Made by a program: the position numbers and the translations under genes
DNA from: Mycobacterium parmense
GTDB taxonomy: Bacteria; Actinomycetota; Actinomycetes; Mycobacteriales; Mycobacteriaceae
Direction of reading: 5' to 3'
Length of the DNA stretch: 64,000 bases
NCBI RefSeq assembly: GCF_010730575.1
Contig: NZ_AP022614.1
Location: forward strand, 248,001 to 312,000
Notes under the pieces: generated by a model
What the model was told of the DNA's origin: nothing
The model's database searches: none
Seen by the model: the letters and a program-made list of their open reading frames with translations, nothing else
Part shown: piece after piece, positions 18,557 to 26,027 of the stretch
Position numbering within the stretch: the first letter of the stretch is position 1
Layout of the letters: each line of letters begins with the position of its first letter

Positions 18557-19042
18557 GTGCGCATGTCAGCTAAGGCGGAGTACGCGGTCCGGGCGATGGT
18601 TCAGCTCGCCACGGCCGGCAGTGGCACGCTGGTGAAAACCGATGACTTGGCGCAGGCCCAGGGCATACCGCCGCAATTTCTCGTCGACATCCTGACCAAC
18701 CTGCGCACCGATCGACTGGTGCGCAGCCATCGCGGGCGCGAGGGCGGCTACGAACTGGCCCGTCCGGGCAGCGAGATCAGCATCGCCGACGTGCTGCGAT
18801 GCATCGACGGACCGTTGGCCAGTGTCCGCGACATCGGGCTGGGCGATCTGCCGTACTCCGGGCCCACCGCGTCGCTCACCGACGTGTGGCGGGCGCTGCG
18901 GGCCAGCATGCGGTCGGTGCTGGAGGAGACCACCCTCGCCGACGTCGCCGCCGGTGCCCTGCCCGAGCACGTCGCGCGACTCGCCGACGACTACCGCAAG
19001 CAGGAGAGCACGCGGCACGGCTCGCGGCGTGGCGACGACTGA
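18557..19042 (+). CDS. Rrf2-family transcriptional regulator (Rv1287-like)
   Basis: 161-aa winged-helix regulator. The GTG start gives [18 protein letters not shown] as in M. tuberculosis; the ATG two codons later is an alternative. The Rrf2 HTH is in residues 1-80 ([20 protein letters not shown], wing [14 protein letters not shown]). Unlike IscR or NsrR it has a single cysteine (in DVLRCIDGP) rather than three, so classical cluster binding seems unlikely. In M. tuberculosis it follows cysDN; the promoter it controls here is not evident. Confidence 0.85.
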   Translation: MRMSAKAEYAVRAMVQLATAGSGTLVKTDDLAQAQGIPPQFLVDILTNLRTDRLVRSHRGREGGYELARPGSEISIADVLRCIDGPLASVRDIGLGDLPYSGPTASLTDVWRALRASMRSVLEETTLADVAAGALPEHVARLADDYRKQESTRHGSRRGDD

Positions 19043-19054
19043 CCCCGGAAGCCC

Positions 19055-19444
19055 TTACCCGCCCGATCCGTAGGGCCGGGTGAGGATCTCCATCGCGTGC
19101 CCGGAGGGATCCAGAAAATACACCCCGCGGCCGCCGTCGTTGTGGTTGATCTCGGCGGGACGCGTGGCGCCCGGGTCGGCCCAGTGCTGCAGGCCGCGCG
19201 AGGAGATCTTGCCGTAGATGGTGTCGAACTCCTGCTCGGAGACCAGGAAAGCGTAATGCTGCCGGGCAATGTCACTGCCCTCGGCGACGTCCGAGTAGTC
19301 AAGGCTCGCACCGTGGGCGAGCTCGACGACCATGAAGTGGCCGAACGGCTTTGGGCTCGGCAAGCCGAACAGCTCGGCGAGGAATTCCGCGGATTCGTGT
19401 TTGTCGCGCGAGGCGACGATGGTGTGGTTGAAGCTGACGGTCAT
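19055..19444 (-). CDS. VOC (glyoxalase/dioxygenase) family protein
   Basis: 129-aa single-module vicinal-oxygen-chelate protein. Candidate metal ligands: His7 (FNHTIVAS), His in RQHYAFLV, and Glu in AMEILTRP, with the family's typical ending FLDPSGHAMEIL. ATG start. It is one of three VOC proteins in this window; the substrate cannot be told from sequence. It ends 13 nt from the Rrf2 gene, which converges on it. Confidence 0.82.
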   Translation of the reverse strand: MTVSFNHTIVASRDKHESAEFLAELFGLPSPKPFGHFMVVELAHGASLDYSDVAEGSDIARQHYAFLVSEQEFDTIYGKISSRGLQHWADPGATRPAEINHNDGGRGVYFLDPSGHAMEILTRPYGSGG

Positions 19445-19502
19445 GATCCTTTTCAGTCAACCACCGGTGGCGCCACGCGACAATGCGCCGGAAAACGGAG
19501 GG

Positions 19503-19925
19503 CTACTTCGGCGCCGTGAATTCCAGGGCGATGTTGTCGGGGTCGCGAAACTCGAGGATGTATGACGGCCCGATGTCCTTGACGGGCTCGCGGGCCACGC
19601 CGACCTCGTCGAGATGCGCTGCGGCGGAATCTAGCTCGTCCCTGCTGCCGAGCCGGAACGCGATGTGGTCGAGGCCCACACGATTCTCGTCGAAACGGTC
19701 CGCCGCCACCGGCCGCAGCCCGAGAAGCGTGCCGCCCAGGTCATAGATGACGCCGCCGAACAGGAACTTCAGCTGGTCGCGAGTCGCCTCGTCGGCGTTA
19801 TCGGGAACTTCGAGCAACACCGGCCAACCGAAGACGCTCTCGTAGAAGCGCCGGGACCGCTCGATATCGGTGACGGTCAGCCGGACGTGCGCGATCGACA
19901 TGCTGGTAAAGCCCATCGGAGCCAT
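19503..19925 (-). CDS. VOC (glyoxalase/dioxygenase) family protein
   Basis: About 140 aa. The ATG at 19925 gives MAPMGFTSMSIAHVRLTV; the ATG at 19901 (MSIAHVRLTVTD) would be the more usual start for the family. Ligand pattern: His in IAHVRLTV, His in VGLDHIAFRL, Glu in NIALEFTAP, so a metal site is probably complete. Divergent from the LLM gene, 18 nt apart with the longer start, so the two probably share a promoter region and may be co-regulated. Confidence 0.82.
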   Translation of the reverse strand: MAPMGFTSMSIAHVRLTVTDIERSRRFYESVFGWPVLLEVPDNADEATRDQLKFLFGGVIYDLGGTLLGLRPVAADRFDENRVGLDHIAFRLGSRDELDSAAAHLDEVGVAREPVKDIGPSYILEFRDPDNIALEFTAPK

Positions 19926-19943
19926 GCTGCCAGAATCGCGTCT

Positions 19944-20834
19944 GTGCAGATAGCCATGACGATGCCGGTGATGGAACCGGACCTGGACGCGACCGTGCTG
20001 GAAGACTGGGCCCGCGCGATCGACGAGGCCCCCTTTTCCTCTCTGTGCTGGGGCGAGCGCATCGCCTTCGACAACCCCGACAACCTGACGTTGCTCGGTG
20101 CGCTTGCCGCGTGGACCCGTCGGGTGCGGCTGGTGACCACCGTGATCGTCCCGCAACTGCACGACCCGGTGATGCTGGCAAAGGGCCTGGCCAGCGGCGA
20201 CATGCTCAGTGGCGGGCGTCTGACCGTCGGAGTCGGCGTTGGCGGCAGGCAGGAGGACTATCACGCGGTGGGTGCCGACCTGCGGACACAGACGATGCGT
20301 GGCATGGCCGAACGGGTGGCGGTGATGAAGCGGGTCTGGGCCGGCGAGAAGATCACCGATTCGACGCTGCCGGTCGGGCCGGCGCCGGTGCAGCCCGGCG
20401 GTCCGCCGCTGCTGGTGGGCAGCATCGGGCCGAAAACGGTCCGCAGCGCTTCTGCCTGGGCCGACGGGCTGGCCGGCACAACGTTGGACCTCGACGTGGC
20501 CAAGCAGAACGAGCTGTTCGACGTGGCACGAGAGGCCTGGGCGCAGGCCGGCAAGCCCCGGCCGCACCTGGTGACGTCGTTCTGGTTCGCGTTCGGGCCA
20601 CCCGAGCGCTCCCGCGCGCAGGTGCACCGGCACCTGCGTCGCTACATGAACTGGATCCCGGCCGAGTACGTCGACGCCATGGCCCCGACGACGGGTTGGG
20701 CCGGCGACGAAGACGACTTGCTGGCGGTGCTGCGGCGGTTCGAAGCGATCGGCACGGACGAGGTGCAGCTGATCCCGACGAGTTCGGACATCGACCAGCT
20801 CCGGCGCGCCGCCGACGTGGCTGCCCGGCTTTGA
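19944..20834 (+). CDS. LLM-class flavin/F420-dependent oxidoreductase
   Basis: 296-aa luciferase-like monooxygenase-fold enzyme. The TIM-barrel signature motifs are clear: WGERIAF, LTLLGALAAWTRRVRLVTTV, LASGDMLSGGRLTVGVGVGG (phosphate/F420 pocket) and PPLLVGSIGPKTVRSAS. In mycobacteria most enzymes of this type use F420, but the cofactor is inferred. The GTG start gives VQIAMTMPVMEPDLD. Divergent from a VOC gene; its 3' end converges on the K+ channel gene. Confidence 0.84.
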   Translation: MQIAMTMPVMEPDLDATVLEDWARAIDEAPFSSLCWGERIAFDNPDNLTLLGALAAWTRRVRLVTTVIVPQLHDPVMLAKGLASGDMLSGGRLTVGVGVGGRQEDYHAVGADLRTQTMRGMAERVAVMKRVWAGEKITDSTLPVGPAPVQPGGPPLLVGSIGPKTVRSASAWADGLAGTTLDLDVAKQNELFDVAREAWAQAGKPRPHLVTSFWFAFGPPERSRAQVHRHLRRYMNWIPAEYVDAMAPTTGWAGDEDDLLAVLRRFEAIGTDEVQLIPTSSDIDQLRRAADVAARL

Positions 20835-20850
20835 GCGGGCTTCAGGCCGG

Positions 20851-22566
20851 TCAGGCCGTCGCGAGCTCTTCGCCCGCTGCCGGCTGCTGCGGAGGTTGTC
20901 CCTTGCGCAGGGTCGCCAGCAACTCGCGATAGGGGCCGACGAGGTAGACGGTGTCGCCGCCGCGGAGCCAGGCGTCGCGGCGCGGGTGCAGCTCGACGGG
21001 CGCGTCATGGCGGGTGATCGCGATGACGCGGGTCTGGGTCGAGAGCTCGAACATCTTGAGCCCGTCGAGTTCGCTGCCGGGCGCCACGTGCATGCCGCCG
21101 ACCATGAACGAGCGCTGCCCGACCGAGAAGGTGCCCAGCACCTGCAGGCCCATCGCGGCGCCGATGAACCACGGTGCGGCCAGTTCGACGGTGGACCGGA
21201 CATTCTCGAAACCGAACCGCTGCGCCACCGCGGCCCCCAGCTCGCGGTCGTAGACGCGCAGCACGAGGGGCACGTCCGGCCGCACGACGTCGGGCATCAC
21301 CCGGGGGCCCAACATCTCGCGCAGCACGATGCCCGTCTCGATGTTGACCATGTCGTCCTGGGTGAGCACCGCCACCGCGCGGGCTCTGCCGACACCCGCC
21401 GCCACGAGCGTCTGGCGCAGCGTCGCGTCCCCGAAGATCACCGGCACGTCGAGGTCGGCCGCCGACGACAGGAAGCGGTTGTTCTCGTCGCGCTCGACGA
21501 CCGCGACGTCGTATCCCGCCGCGGTCAGGTCGGCGACCACCCGGCTGCCGAAGGAACCCAGCCCGACGACGATGACGTGGTTGCGCAGATGGCGCGCGCG
21601 GCGCCGTCCGGCCGAGTGGGCGAAGCGCCGCGACAACAGCAGGTCGGCGATGAACGCGACCAGGAGCGCGGTGGTGGTGACACCGGCGAACATCAGCATG
21701 ATGCTGAACAGCCGCAGCCACGTGGGCTGGTGCAGGAAGCTGAAGTCGCCGTAGCCCACGGTCGCGATCGTCTCGGTGCTGAAATACAGTGCGTCCAGCC
21801 ACGTCATCCTCGGATGCGGCTGATAGCTGAAACGCAGGATGACCGTCGACCCGATCAGCAGGCACGCCGCGGCGCCCAGAGCTCGAATGAACATCGGGTT
21901 GACGTCGTCGCGCAGGGCCCTGGCGGTGTCGATGACGCGCCGCAGCCAGGGTCCGCGGGAGCGTGTGACGTTCGGCCGCGGCACGTTGATGCCGCGCTCG
22001 GCCAGCTCGTCGACGGTGCCGATCATCGCGGTCCAGTCGCCGGCGCGGACGGGCAGGTCGCGCCCGGGGCACGACACCACCACGCCGGGGGTGTCCGAGT
22101 TCTCGCCGTGGATCACGGCCACGGGCGCCAGATCGCCATAGATCTCGCGCAGCGTCGCGTCCCGCGGCGCCTCCGCGCCGGAGACGACGAACTTGATGCC
22201 CGCGGCCTCGAACGGGTGCGCGGTGTGCGCCAGGCATGCCTCGACGACCGACGGGGCCGTGAGGTCGGCGACGTCGAGGATCGCGCCCGGTCGCCGGTCG
22301 GCCGCCATCGCGGTGCGCAGCACGTCATTGGCCAGCCGCCCGACCACCCGGACTTCGGGGTTGGCTTTCCTTGCGAGCAAGGCGATTTCGAGGTTCGTCG
22401 CGTCGTCGTCGCCGGCGCAGATCACCGCGTGGGCGTCGGCGATGCCGGCGTTGGTCAGTCCGGCGGCGGTTTCCAGCTTGACGACGTGCACGCCGGCGTT
22501 GTTCAGTTCCTCGACGATGGTCTTCGCCAGCGAGTCGTCGCCGCTGACGATGATGTGGCGCTGCAT
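20851..22566 (-). CDS. Two-TM potassium channel with N- and C-terminal RCK/TrkA-N domains
   Basis: 571-aa membrane protein. Order: an N-terminal Rossmann-like TrkA-N/RCK region (about 1-115, RHIIVSGDDSLAKTIV), a linker, one helix (about 232-252), the selectivity filter TVGYGD at residues 269-274, a second helix (about 285-312), then a canonical RCK domain starting HVIVVGLGSFGSRVV (about 336) and a TrkA-C-like region (about 480-560). The filter is that of a K+-selective channel; RCK domains gate by nucleotide or ion binding. The N-terminal Rossmann segment has lost the glycine-rich loop (GDDSLA), so it may be structural. No partner Trk subunit is nearby. Confidence 0.87.
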   Translation of the reverse strand: MQRHIIVSGDDSLAKTIVEELNNAGVHVVKLETAAGLTNAGIADAHAVICAGDDDATNLEIALLARKANPEVRVVGRLANDVLRTAMAADRRPGAILDVADLTAPSVVEACLAHTAHPFEAAGIKFVVSGAEAPRDATLREIYGDLAPVAVIHGENSDTPGVVVSCPGRDLPVRAGDWTAMIGTVDELAERGINVPRPNVTRSRGPWLRRVIDTARALRDDVNPMFIRALGAAACLLIGSTVILRFSYQPHPRMTWLDALYFSTETIATVGYGDFSFLHQPTWLRLFSIMLMFAGVTTTALLVAFIADLLLSRRFAHSAGRRRARHLRNHVIVVGLGSFGSRVVADLTAAGYDVAVVERDENNRFLSSAADLDVPVIFGDATLRQTLVAAGVGRARAVAVLTQDDMVNIETGIVLREMLGPRVMPDVVRPDVPLVLRVYDRELGAAVAQRFGFENVRSTVELAAPWFIGAAMGLQVLGTFSVGQRSFMVGGMHVAPGSELDGLKMFELSTQTRVIAITRHDAPVELHPRRDAWLRGGDTVYLVGPYRELLATLRKGQPPQQPAAGEELATA

Positions 22567-22679
22567 ATCTACCTGCTCTCGCTGACGCTGGCGTCCATTG
22601 ACCCCTACGACTATCAGACACCGCGGCGGTTCCTGCCAGCGAAAAGCGCCAGTCGGCCCGGGACGCGATACTGGGCGGC

Positions 22680-23216
22680 GTGCCTTTCATCGAACGCGTC
22701 GCCTCGCGCGAGATCTATCGGAACAGCTGGATGGTCCTGCGCGAAGACGACATCCGGCGTCCCGACGGGAGCCTGGGGATCTACAGCGTCGTCGACAAGC
22801 CGACGTACGCGCTGGTCCTGCCCTACGACGGGCGCCGCTTCCGGTTGGTCGAGCAGTTCCGCTATCCGCTGGGCGTTCGGCGCTGGGAGTTCCCGCAGGG
22901 CACCGCTCCGGGTTTGGCGGACCACGATCCCACCGAGCTGGCCGCGCGCGAGTTGCGCGAGGAGACGGGTCTGCGCGCGGAATCGCTGGAATTGCTCGGC
23001 CGGCTCGACGTCGCGGCGGGAATGACCAGCCAGCGCGGGTGGGTGTTTTTGGCCACCGGGATCATCGAGGGCGAATCGGAGCTCGAGCACGAGGAGCAGG
23101 ACCTGCGCAGCTCCTGGTTCTCGCGCGAGGAGGTCGAGGAGATGATGCGATCGGGAGTGATGACCGACGCGCAGTCCATCGCCGCCTATGGCATGTTTCT
23201 CTTGCGGCGGCCGTGA
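22680..23216 (+). CDS. Nudix hydrolase, ADP-ribose pyrophosphatase-like
   Basis: 178-aa Nudix protein. The catalytic core RELREETGL is intact, but the glycine loop before it (PQGTAPGLADHDPTELAA) is two residues longer than the standard GX5EX7REUXEEXGU box and lacks the usual first glutamate. The WEFPQGT context suggests the ADP-sugar pyrophosphatase group. GTG start (VPFIERVASREIY), 113 nt from the divergent K+ channel start. The substrate, probably an ADP-ribose-like nucleotide, is inferred. Confidence 0.84.
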   Translation: MPFIERVASREIYRNSWMVLREDDIRRPDGSLGIYSVVDKPTYALVLPYDGRRFRLVEQFRYPLGVRRWEFPQGTAPGLADHDPTELAARELREETGLRAESLELLGRLDVAAGMTSQRGWVFLATGIIEGESELEHEEQDLRSSWFSREEVEEMMRSGVMTDAQSIAAYGMFLLRRP

Positions 23217-23237
23217 TGTCGTGTCACTTGACCACCG

Positions 23238-23273
23238 CGGCTCTGCGCCGAAACCCGATGCGGCGCAGAGCCG
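23238..23273. terminator. Convergent hairpin terminator
   Basis: A perfect 12-bp GC-rich stem (23238-23249 with 23262-23273) and 12-nt loop lie between the convergent Nudix gene and the small membrane-protein gene. There is no U-tract, which is common for mycobacterial terminators. Confidence 0.65.
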
Positions 23274-23305
23274 GCGGCAAGTTCTGTCAGAAGGCGAGTT
23301 CTTTC

Positions 23306-23461
23306 TCAGAAATAGTGCCGGCGGCCGCCGACGGCGCGCCCGGTGCTGCCCAGGACCGCCAGGATCGCGCCGATGACGACGAGGATGATCCCGATGGTCC
23401 ACAGGATGGATATCTTGAGCAGGAAGCCCGCAATCAGCAAAGCGATGCCGAGGATGATCAT
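23306..23461 (-). CDS. Small two-helix membrane protein, DUF6131-like
   Basis: 51-aa protein beginning MIILGIALLIAGFLLKISIL, with two short hydrophobic segments (about 2-20 and 22-39) and a basic tail ending GGRRHYF. A GGAGG ribosome-binding site lies about 6 nt before the ATG. It resembles the short actinobacterial DUF6131 proteins; the function is unknown. It is divergent from the LuxR regulator and may share its control region. Confidence 0.75.
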   Translation of the reverse strand: MIILGIALLIAGFLLKISILWTIGIILVVIGAILAVLGSTGRAVGGRRHYF

Positions 23462-23533
23462 GGTGCGCCCTCCGTGGGGTGATTGGCGGATGACGAGCGG
23501 GTCGGTTGACCCGACGCCGATGTCAAGTCGACC

Positions 23534-23570
23534 ACCCCTTAGGGGGGTAGCAATACACCCCTAAGGAGGT
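23534..23570. promoter_or_regulatory. Tandem palindromic operator candidate ahead of LuxR regulator
   Basis: Two related sites, ACCCCTTAGGGGGGTA starting at 23534 and ACCCCTAAGGAGGTA starting at 23557, are spaced 23 nt apart, about two helical turns. The first contains the palindrome CCCCT-T-AGGGG. The second overlaps the ribosome-binding sequence AAGGAGGT (23563-23570), so occupancy there would also interfere with initiation. Sites of this inverted-heptamer shape suit NarL/LuxR-type regulators, which makes autoregulation plausible; that is inference. Confidence 0.5.
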
Positions 23571-23582
23571 AATGTCCGCGAC

Positions 23583-24254
23583 ATGGTGCCTCCGACGTCC
23601 CGCGCGCCGATCACGATCGCACTCGTCGACGACTACGACATCGTCGTCAAGGGCGTGGCCAACATGCTCGACCCGTACCGCGACCGCGTCGTGATCGCAG
23701 AGCTCGACTCCACGATGCCTGTCGACGACGAAGTGGACATCGTCTTATACGACTCGTTCGCCCAGCCCGAGTCCGACCACGAAGAGATCAGCGTGCTGGT
23801 CGCCAATCCCCGCGCTCATCGAGTCGTGGTGTACACCTGGAACTTTCACCCCGACTTGATCGAAAGCGCGCGGCACCACGGCGCCGACGGCTACTTGTCC
23901 AAGGCCCTTCCCGCGCGCGAGTTGGTCGCCGCGTTGGAGGCCGTCCATTCCGGCGAGGAGGTGGTCAGCGAGGTGGCCGCACGGGCCCGCAGCGCGCCGG
24001 GACTGGACTGGCCGGGCCGCGGCGAAGGGCTCAGTGACCGTGAGGCGGAGATCCTCGCCCTGATCACCCAGGGCAAAAGCAACGCCGACGTGGCACGGCT
24101 GACGTACCTGAGCCCGAACACCGTGAAGTCCTATATCCGCACGATCTACCGCAAGCTTGGCGTCGGCAGCCGCACCCAGGCGGTGCTGTGGGGGGTGAAT
24201 CACGGTTTCACCCCGGACCATCACCGCATCGAGCACTGGCGTGGCGGCCCCTGA
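23583..24254 (+). CDS. LuxR/NarL-family response regulator (orphan)
   Basis: 223 aa. Residues about 9-125 form a receiver-like domain: acidic pair D16/D17 (ALVDDYDI), candidate phosphoacceptor D57 (VLYDSF) and a lysine in GYLSKALPA. The C-terminal LuxR HTH is LSDREAEILALITQGKSNAD through YRKLGVGSRTQAVLW (about 150-205). No histidine kinase gene lies nearby. ATG preceded by a strong AAGGAGGT at a rather long 12-nt spacing. The tandem palindromes upstream are likely its own target. Confidence 0.85.
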   Translation: MVPPTSRAPITIALVDDYDIVVKGVANMLDPYRDRVVIAELDSTMPVDDEVDIVLYDSFAQPESDHEEISVLVANPRAHRVVVYTWNFHPDLIESARHHGADGYLSKALPARELVAALEAVHSGEEVVSEVAARARSAPGLDWPGRGEGLSDREAEILALITQGKSNADVARLTYLSPNTVKSYIRTIYRKLGVGSRTQAVLWGVNHGFTPDHHRIEHWRGGP

Positions 24255-24315
24255 GAAGCCGGCGAGCCGCGTCTGCCGTCACCTCAATCCTGTTGCTAAT
24301 CAGTCTCTTTGACGA

Positions 24316-25035
24316 TCAGCCGGACGGCGCGGGCGTCATGGACGCTATGTAGTAGACCTCGTGCCCGGTAGGGTATCCGCCGCCGTTGGTGGCGATGTGC
24401 ACGTGGTCGTAGTGGTTGAGGGTTTCGTTGCCGTAGTCGGCGGTCCAGCTGCCCGCCCCGACGCCCGGGTAGATCTTCTGCCGCCAGATGACGTGGTTGA
24501 TATCCCACCGCTTCGCGTTCGCCAAGGCGTACCCGGCGATCTGGTTGCCGAGCTCAATGCCCTCGGGGCTGGCGTGGTCGGGGATCATCACGTCGATCGC
24601 CAGCCCGTTGGGATGCCATGGCAGCGGGTCCTGGCGGTAGCCGTAGATGGTGGTGATCTGAGGGAACAGCACGCTGATTGCGCGGGCCGCCCAGATGGTC
24701 TTGACCTGCAACCGGTCTTCGGACGCGACGCCGGGGGGCAGCGGGAACTGGAATTGCTGGGCGGTGATGGACGCGGTCGGCGCCAGCGCGGCCAGCGATT
24801 CGGCCTCGGCGGGACTGGCGGTGTGCGGCGCACCCATAGGCGCCGGCGCCGCCGGCGCCGAGGCCACCGCTGTCGTCGGTGCCGCGGCCGCGCTCGTGGG
24901 GGCCGCCGCCGGGGGCGCGGGAGAACAGCAGCGGGGCTTGGTCTGCTGGGCGTAGACCATGGCGGCGGAGACGGCCAGCGACACCGCGATGGCCAGCCAC
25001 CGACTCGCTCCGTTGGCCAAAACCCTGGTGCTCAC
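24316..25035 (-). CDS. Exported protein with LAS/VanY-like metallopeptidase motifs
   Basis: 239 aa from a GTG start (VSTRVLANGASRWLA). One N-terminal membrane/signal segment (WLAIAVSLAVSAAMVYA), a low-complexity Ala/Pro/Thr linker (about 38-85), then a compact domain. That domain has HPNGLAID (His141, Asp148) and YDHVHI (His211, His213), matching the HxxGxAxD and HxH zinc-ligand pattern of LAS-type (D-Ala-D-Ala carboxypeptidase/hedgehog-fold) enzymes. It may act on peptidoglycan outside the membrane, or be a non-catalytic member. It occupies the place of Rv1291c, an exported conserved hypothetical, but I cannot confirm orthology. Confidence 0.72.
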   Translation of the reverse strand: MSTRVLANGASRWLAIAVSLAVSAAMVYAQQTKPRCCSPAPPAAAPTSAAAAPTTAVASAPAAPAPMGAPHTASPAEAESLAALAPTASITAQQFQFPLPPGVASEDRLQVKTIWAARAISVLFPQITTIYGYRQDPLPWHPNGLAIDVMIPDHASPEGIELGNQIAGYALANAKRWDINHVIWRQKIYPGVGAGSWTADYGNETLNHYDHVHIATNGGGYPTGHEVYYIASMTPAPSG

Positions 25036-25301
25036 GAGCAGCAGCTTAACCCCGGGTGTGACGCGCGTTACAAATTTTGCGGGGTCTGGGTGCGCGGGCG
25101 TCAAAGCGATGATCTCGCCGTCATCTGGCAGGCGTGTGCGGGACCGTCCGCCGAGGGTGATGTTGGAACCGACGAGTCCCCCGGGGTCGCATCCGCCTAA
25201 TGCGGTCAGGCGAGCCGCCGCCCCGTGACGAAGTGAAACGATCCGTGAAATATTGCTCATTGATGGGTGGCTTCGCAGGTCCGGCGCGCACAATGCGCCC
25301 C

Positions 25302-25679
25302 ATGAACACTGCAAATCCGTCGTTGACGGTGACTTTTCATAATCCGAAGTTCAAGGCCACAGGGCTTACGACTGCCAGCTTGGCAGCTGGGATGAAGGGC
25401 CGCGAGAAGCTTGGCGTGCCGTATATCGCTGTCGATGGCGTCGAACACGAAGGCGACTGGGGCGCCCCGACTCGCATCGACATCACGCCCGGCAGCCACC
25501 AGATCGAGGTGTATTTCAAACTCAAGGGACTACCCGTGAAACGCGGAAAGGGTAAGGCCGACTTCACCGCATCCGAGGGCGACGTATCAGTCCGCGCCGA
25601 CTTCGGCCAGATGGTCACGACCACCGAAGTCACGGTGCCCGGGCAAGCGCCGATTCGTAAGAAGCGCATGTACATCTGA
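25302..25679 (+). CDS. Conserved hypothetical protein, probable beta-sandwich
   Basis: 125 aa from the ATG at 25302 (an ATG at 25293 adds three residues). I do not recognise the family. The sequence alternates short beta-prone stretches (SLTVTFHNPKF, RIDITPGSHQIEVYFKL, DVSVRADFGQMVTTTEVTV) and has no signal peptide, helix or cysteine, suggesting a small beta-sandwich or carbohydrate/protein-binding module. The base composition is less GC-biased than its neighbours at several positions. It stands alone between the divergent exported protein and a degraded gene. Confidence 0.6.
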   Translation: MNTANPSLTVTFHNPKFKATGLTTASLAAGMKGREKLGVPYIAVDGVEHEGDWGAPTRIDITPGSHQIEVYFKLKGLPVKRGKGKADFTASEGDVSVRADFGQMVTTTEVTVPGQAPIRKKRMYI

Positions 25680-25729
25680 CACCGTGACGCCCGCAGCGCT
25701 GCAATCCGGTGCAACCCGGGTCCTCCGGA

Positions 25730-25999
25730 TCACACGCTCCTGCCGCCGCGCTCGTGGCTGTCGTTGTCACAGATGGCCGGGTCGAACAGGGGCGACGCCG
25801 GGCTGTGCCCGATAGGCCTCCGAGTAATCGCCCGGCTGTTCGGCGAGCTGGTCCAGCTTCTCCACGAACGCGGCCCACGTGTAGACGAGCTCGCGGGGTC
25901 GTTGAGATACCTGAAGTCGGTGGCCCACAACTCTGCCTTCTCTACGACACCTTTGAACGCCTGGGTGTCTGTGTAGTGGTAGACGATGGTCACGCCCAT
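25730..25999 (-). pseudogene. Frameshifted DUF2971 gene remnant
   Basis: The ATG at 25999 starts a DUF2971-like N-terminus: TIVYHYTDTQAFKGVVEKAE, then LWATDFRYLNDP. Just after NDP (around 25895) the reading frame loses its sense; shifting by one base restores RELVYTWAAFVEKLDQLAEQ, the expected continuation. That second frame stops soon after, and both frames end far short of a full DUF2971 protein (normally over 200 aa). So there is a one-base deletion plus loss of the 3' part. It lies immediately downstream of the hydrolase-cyclase gene. Confidence 0.65.
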
Positions 26000-26027
26000 T
26001 GTGGTGACTGCTTTCCCGCAGCTGCTA

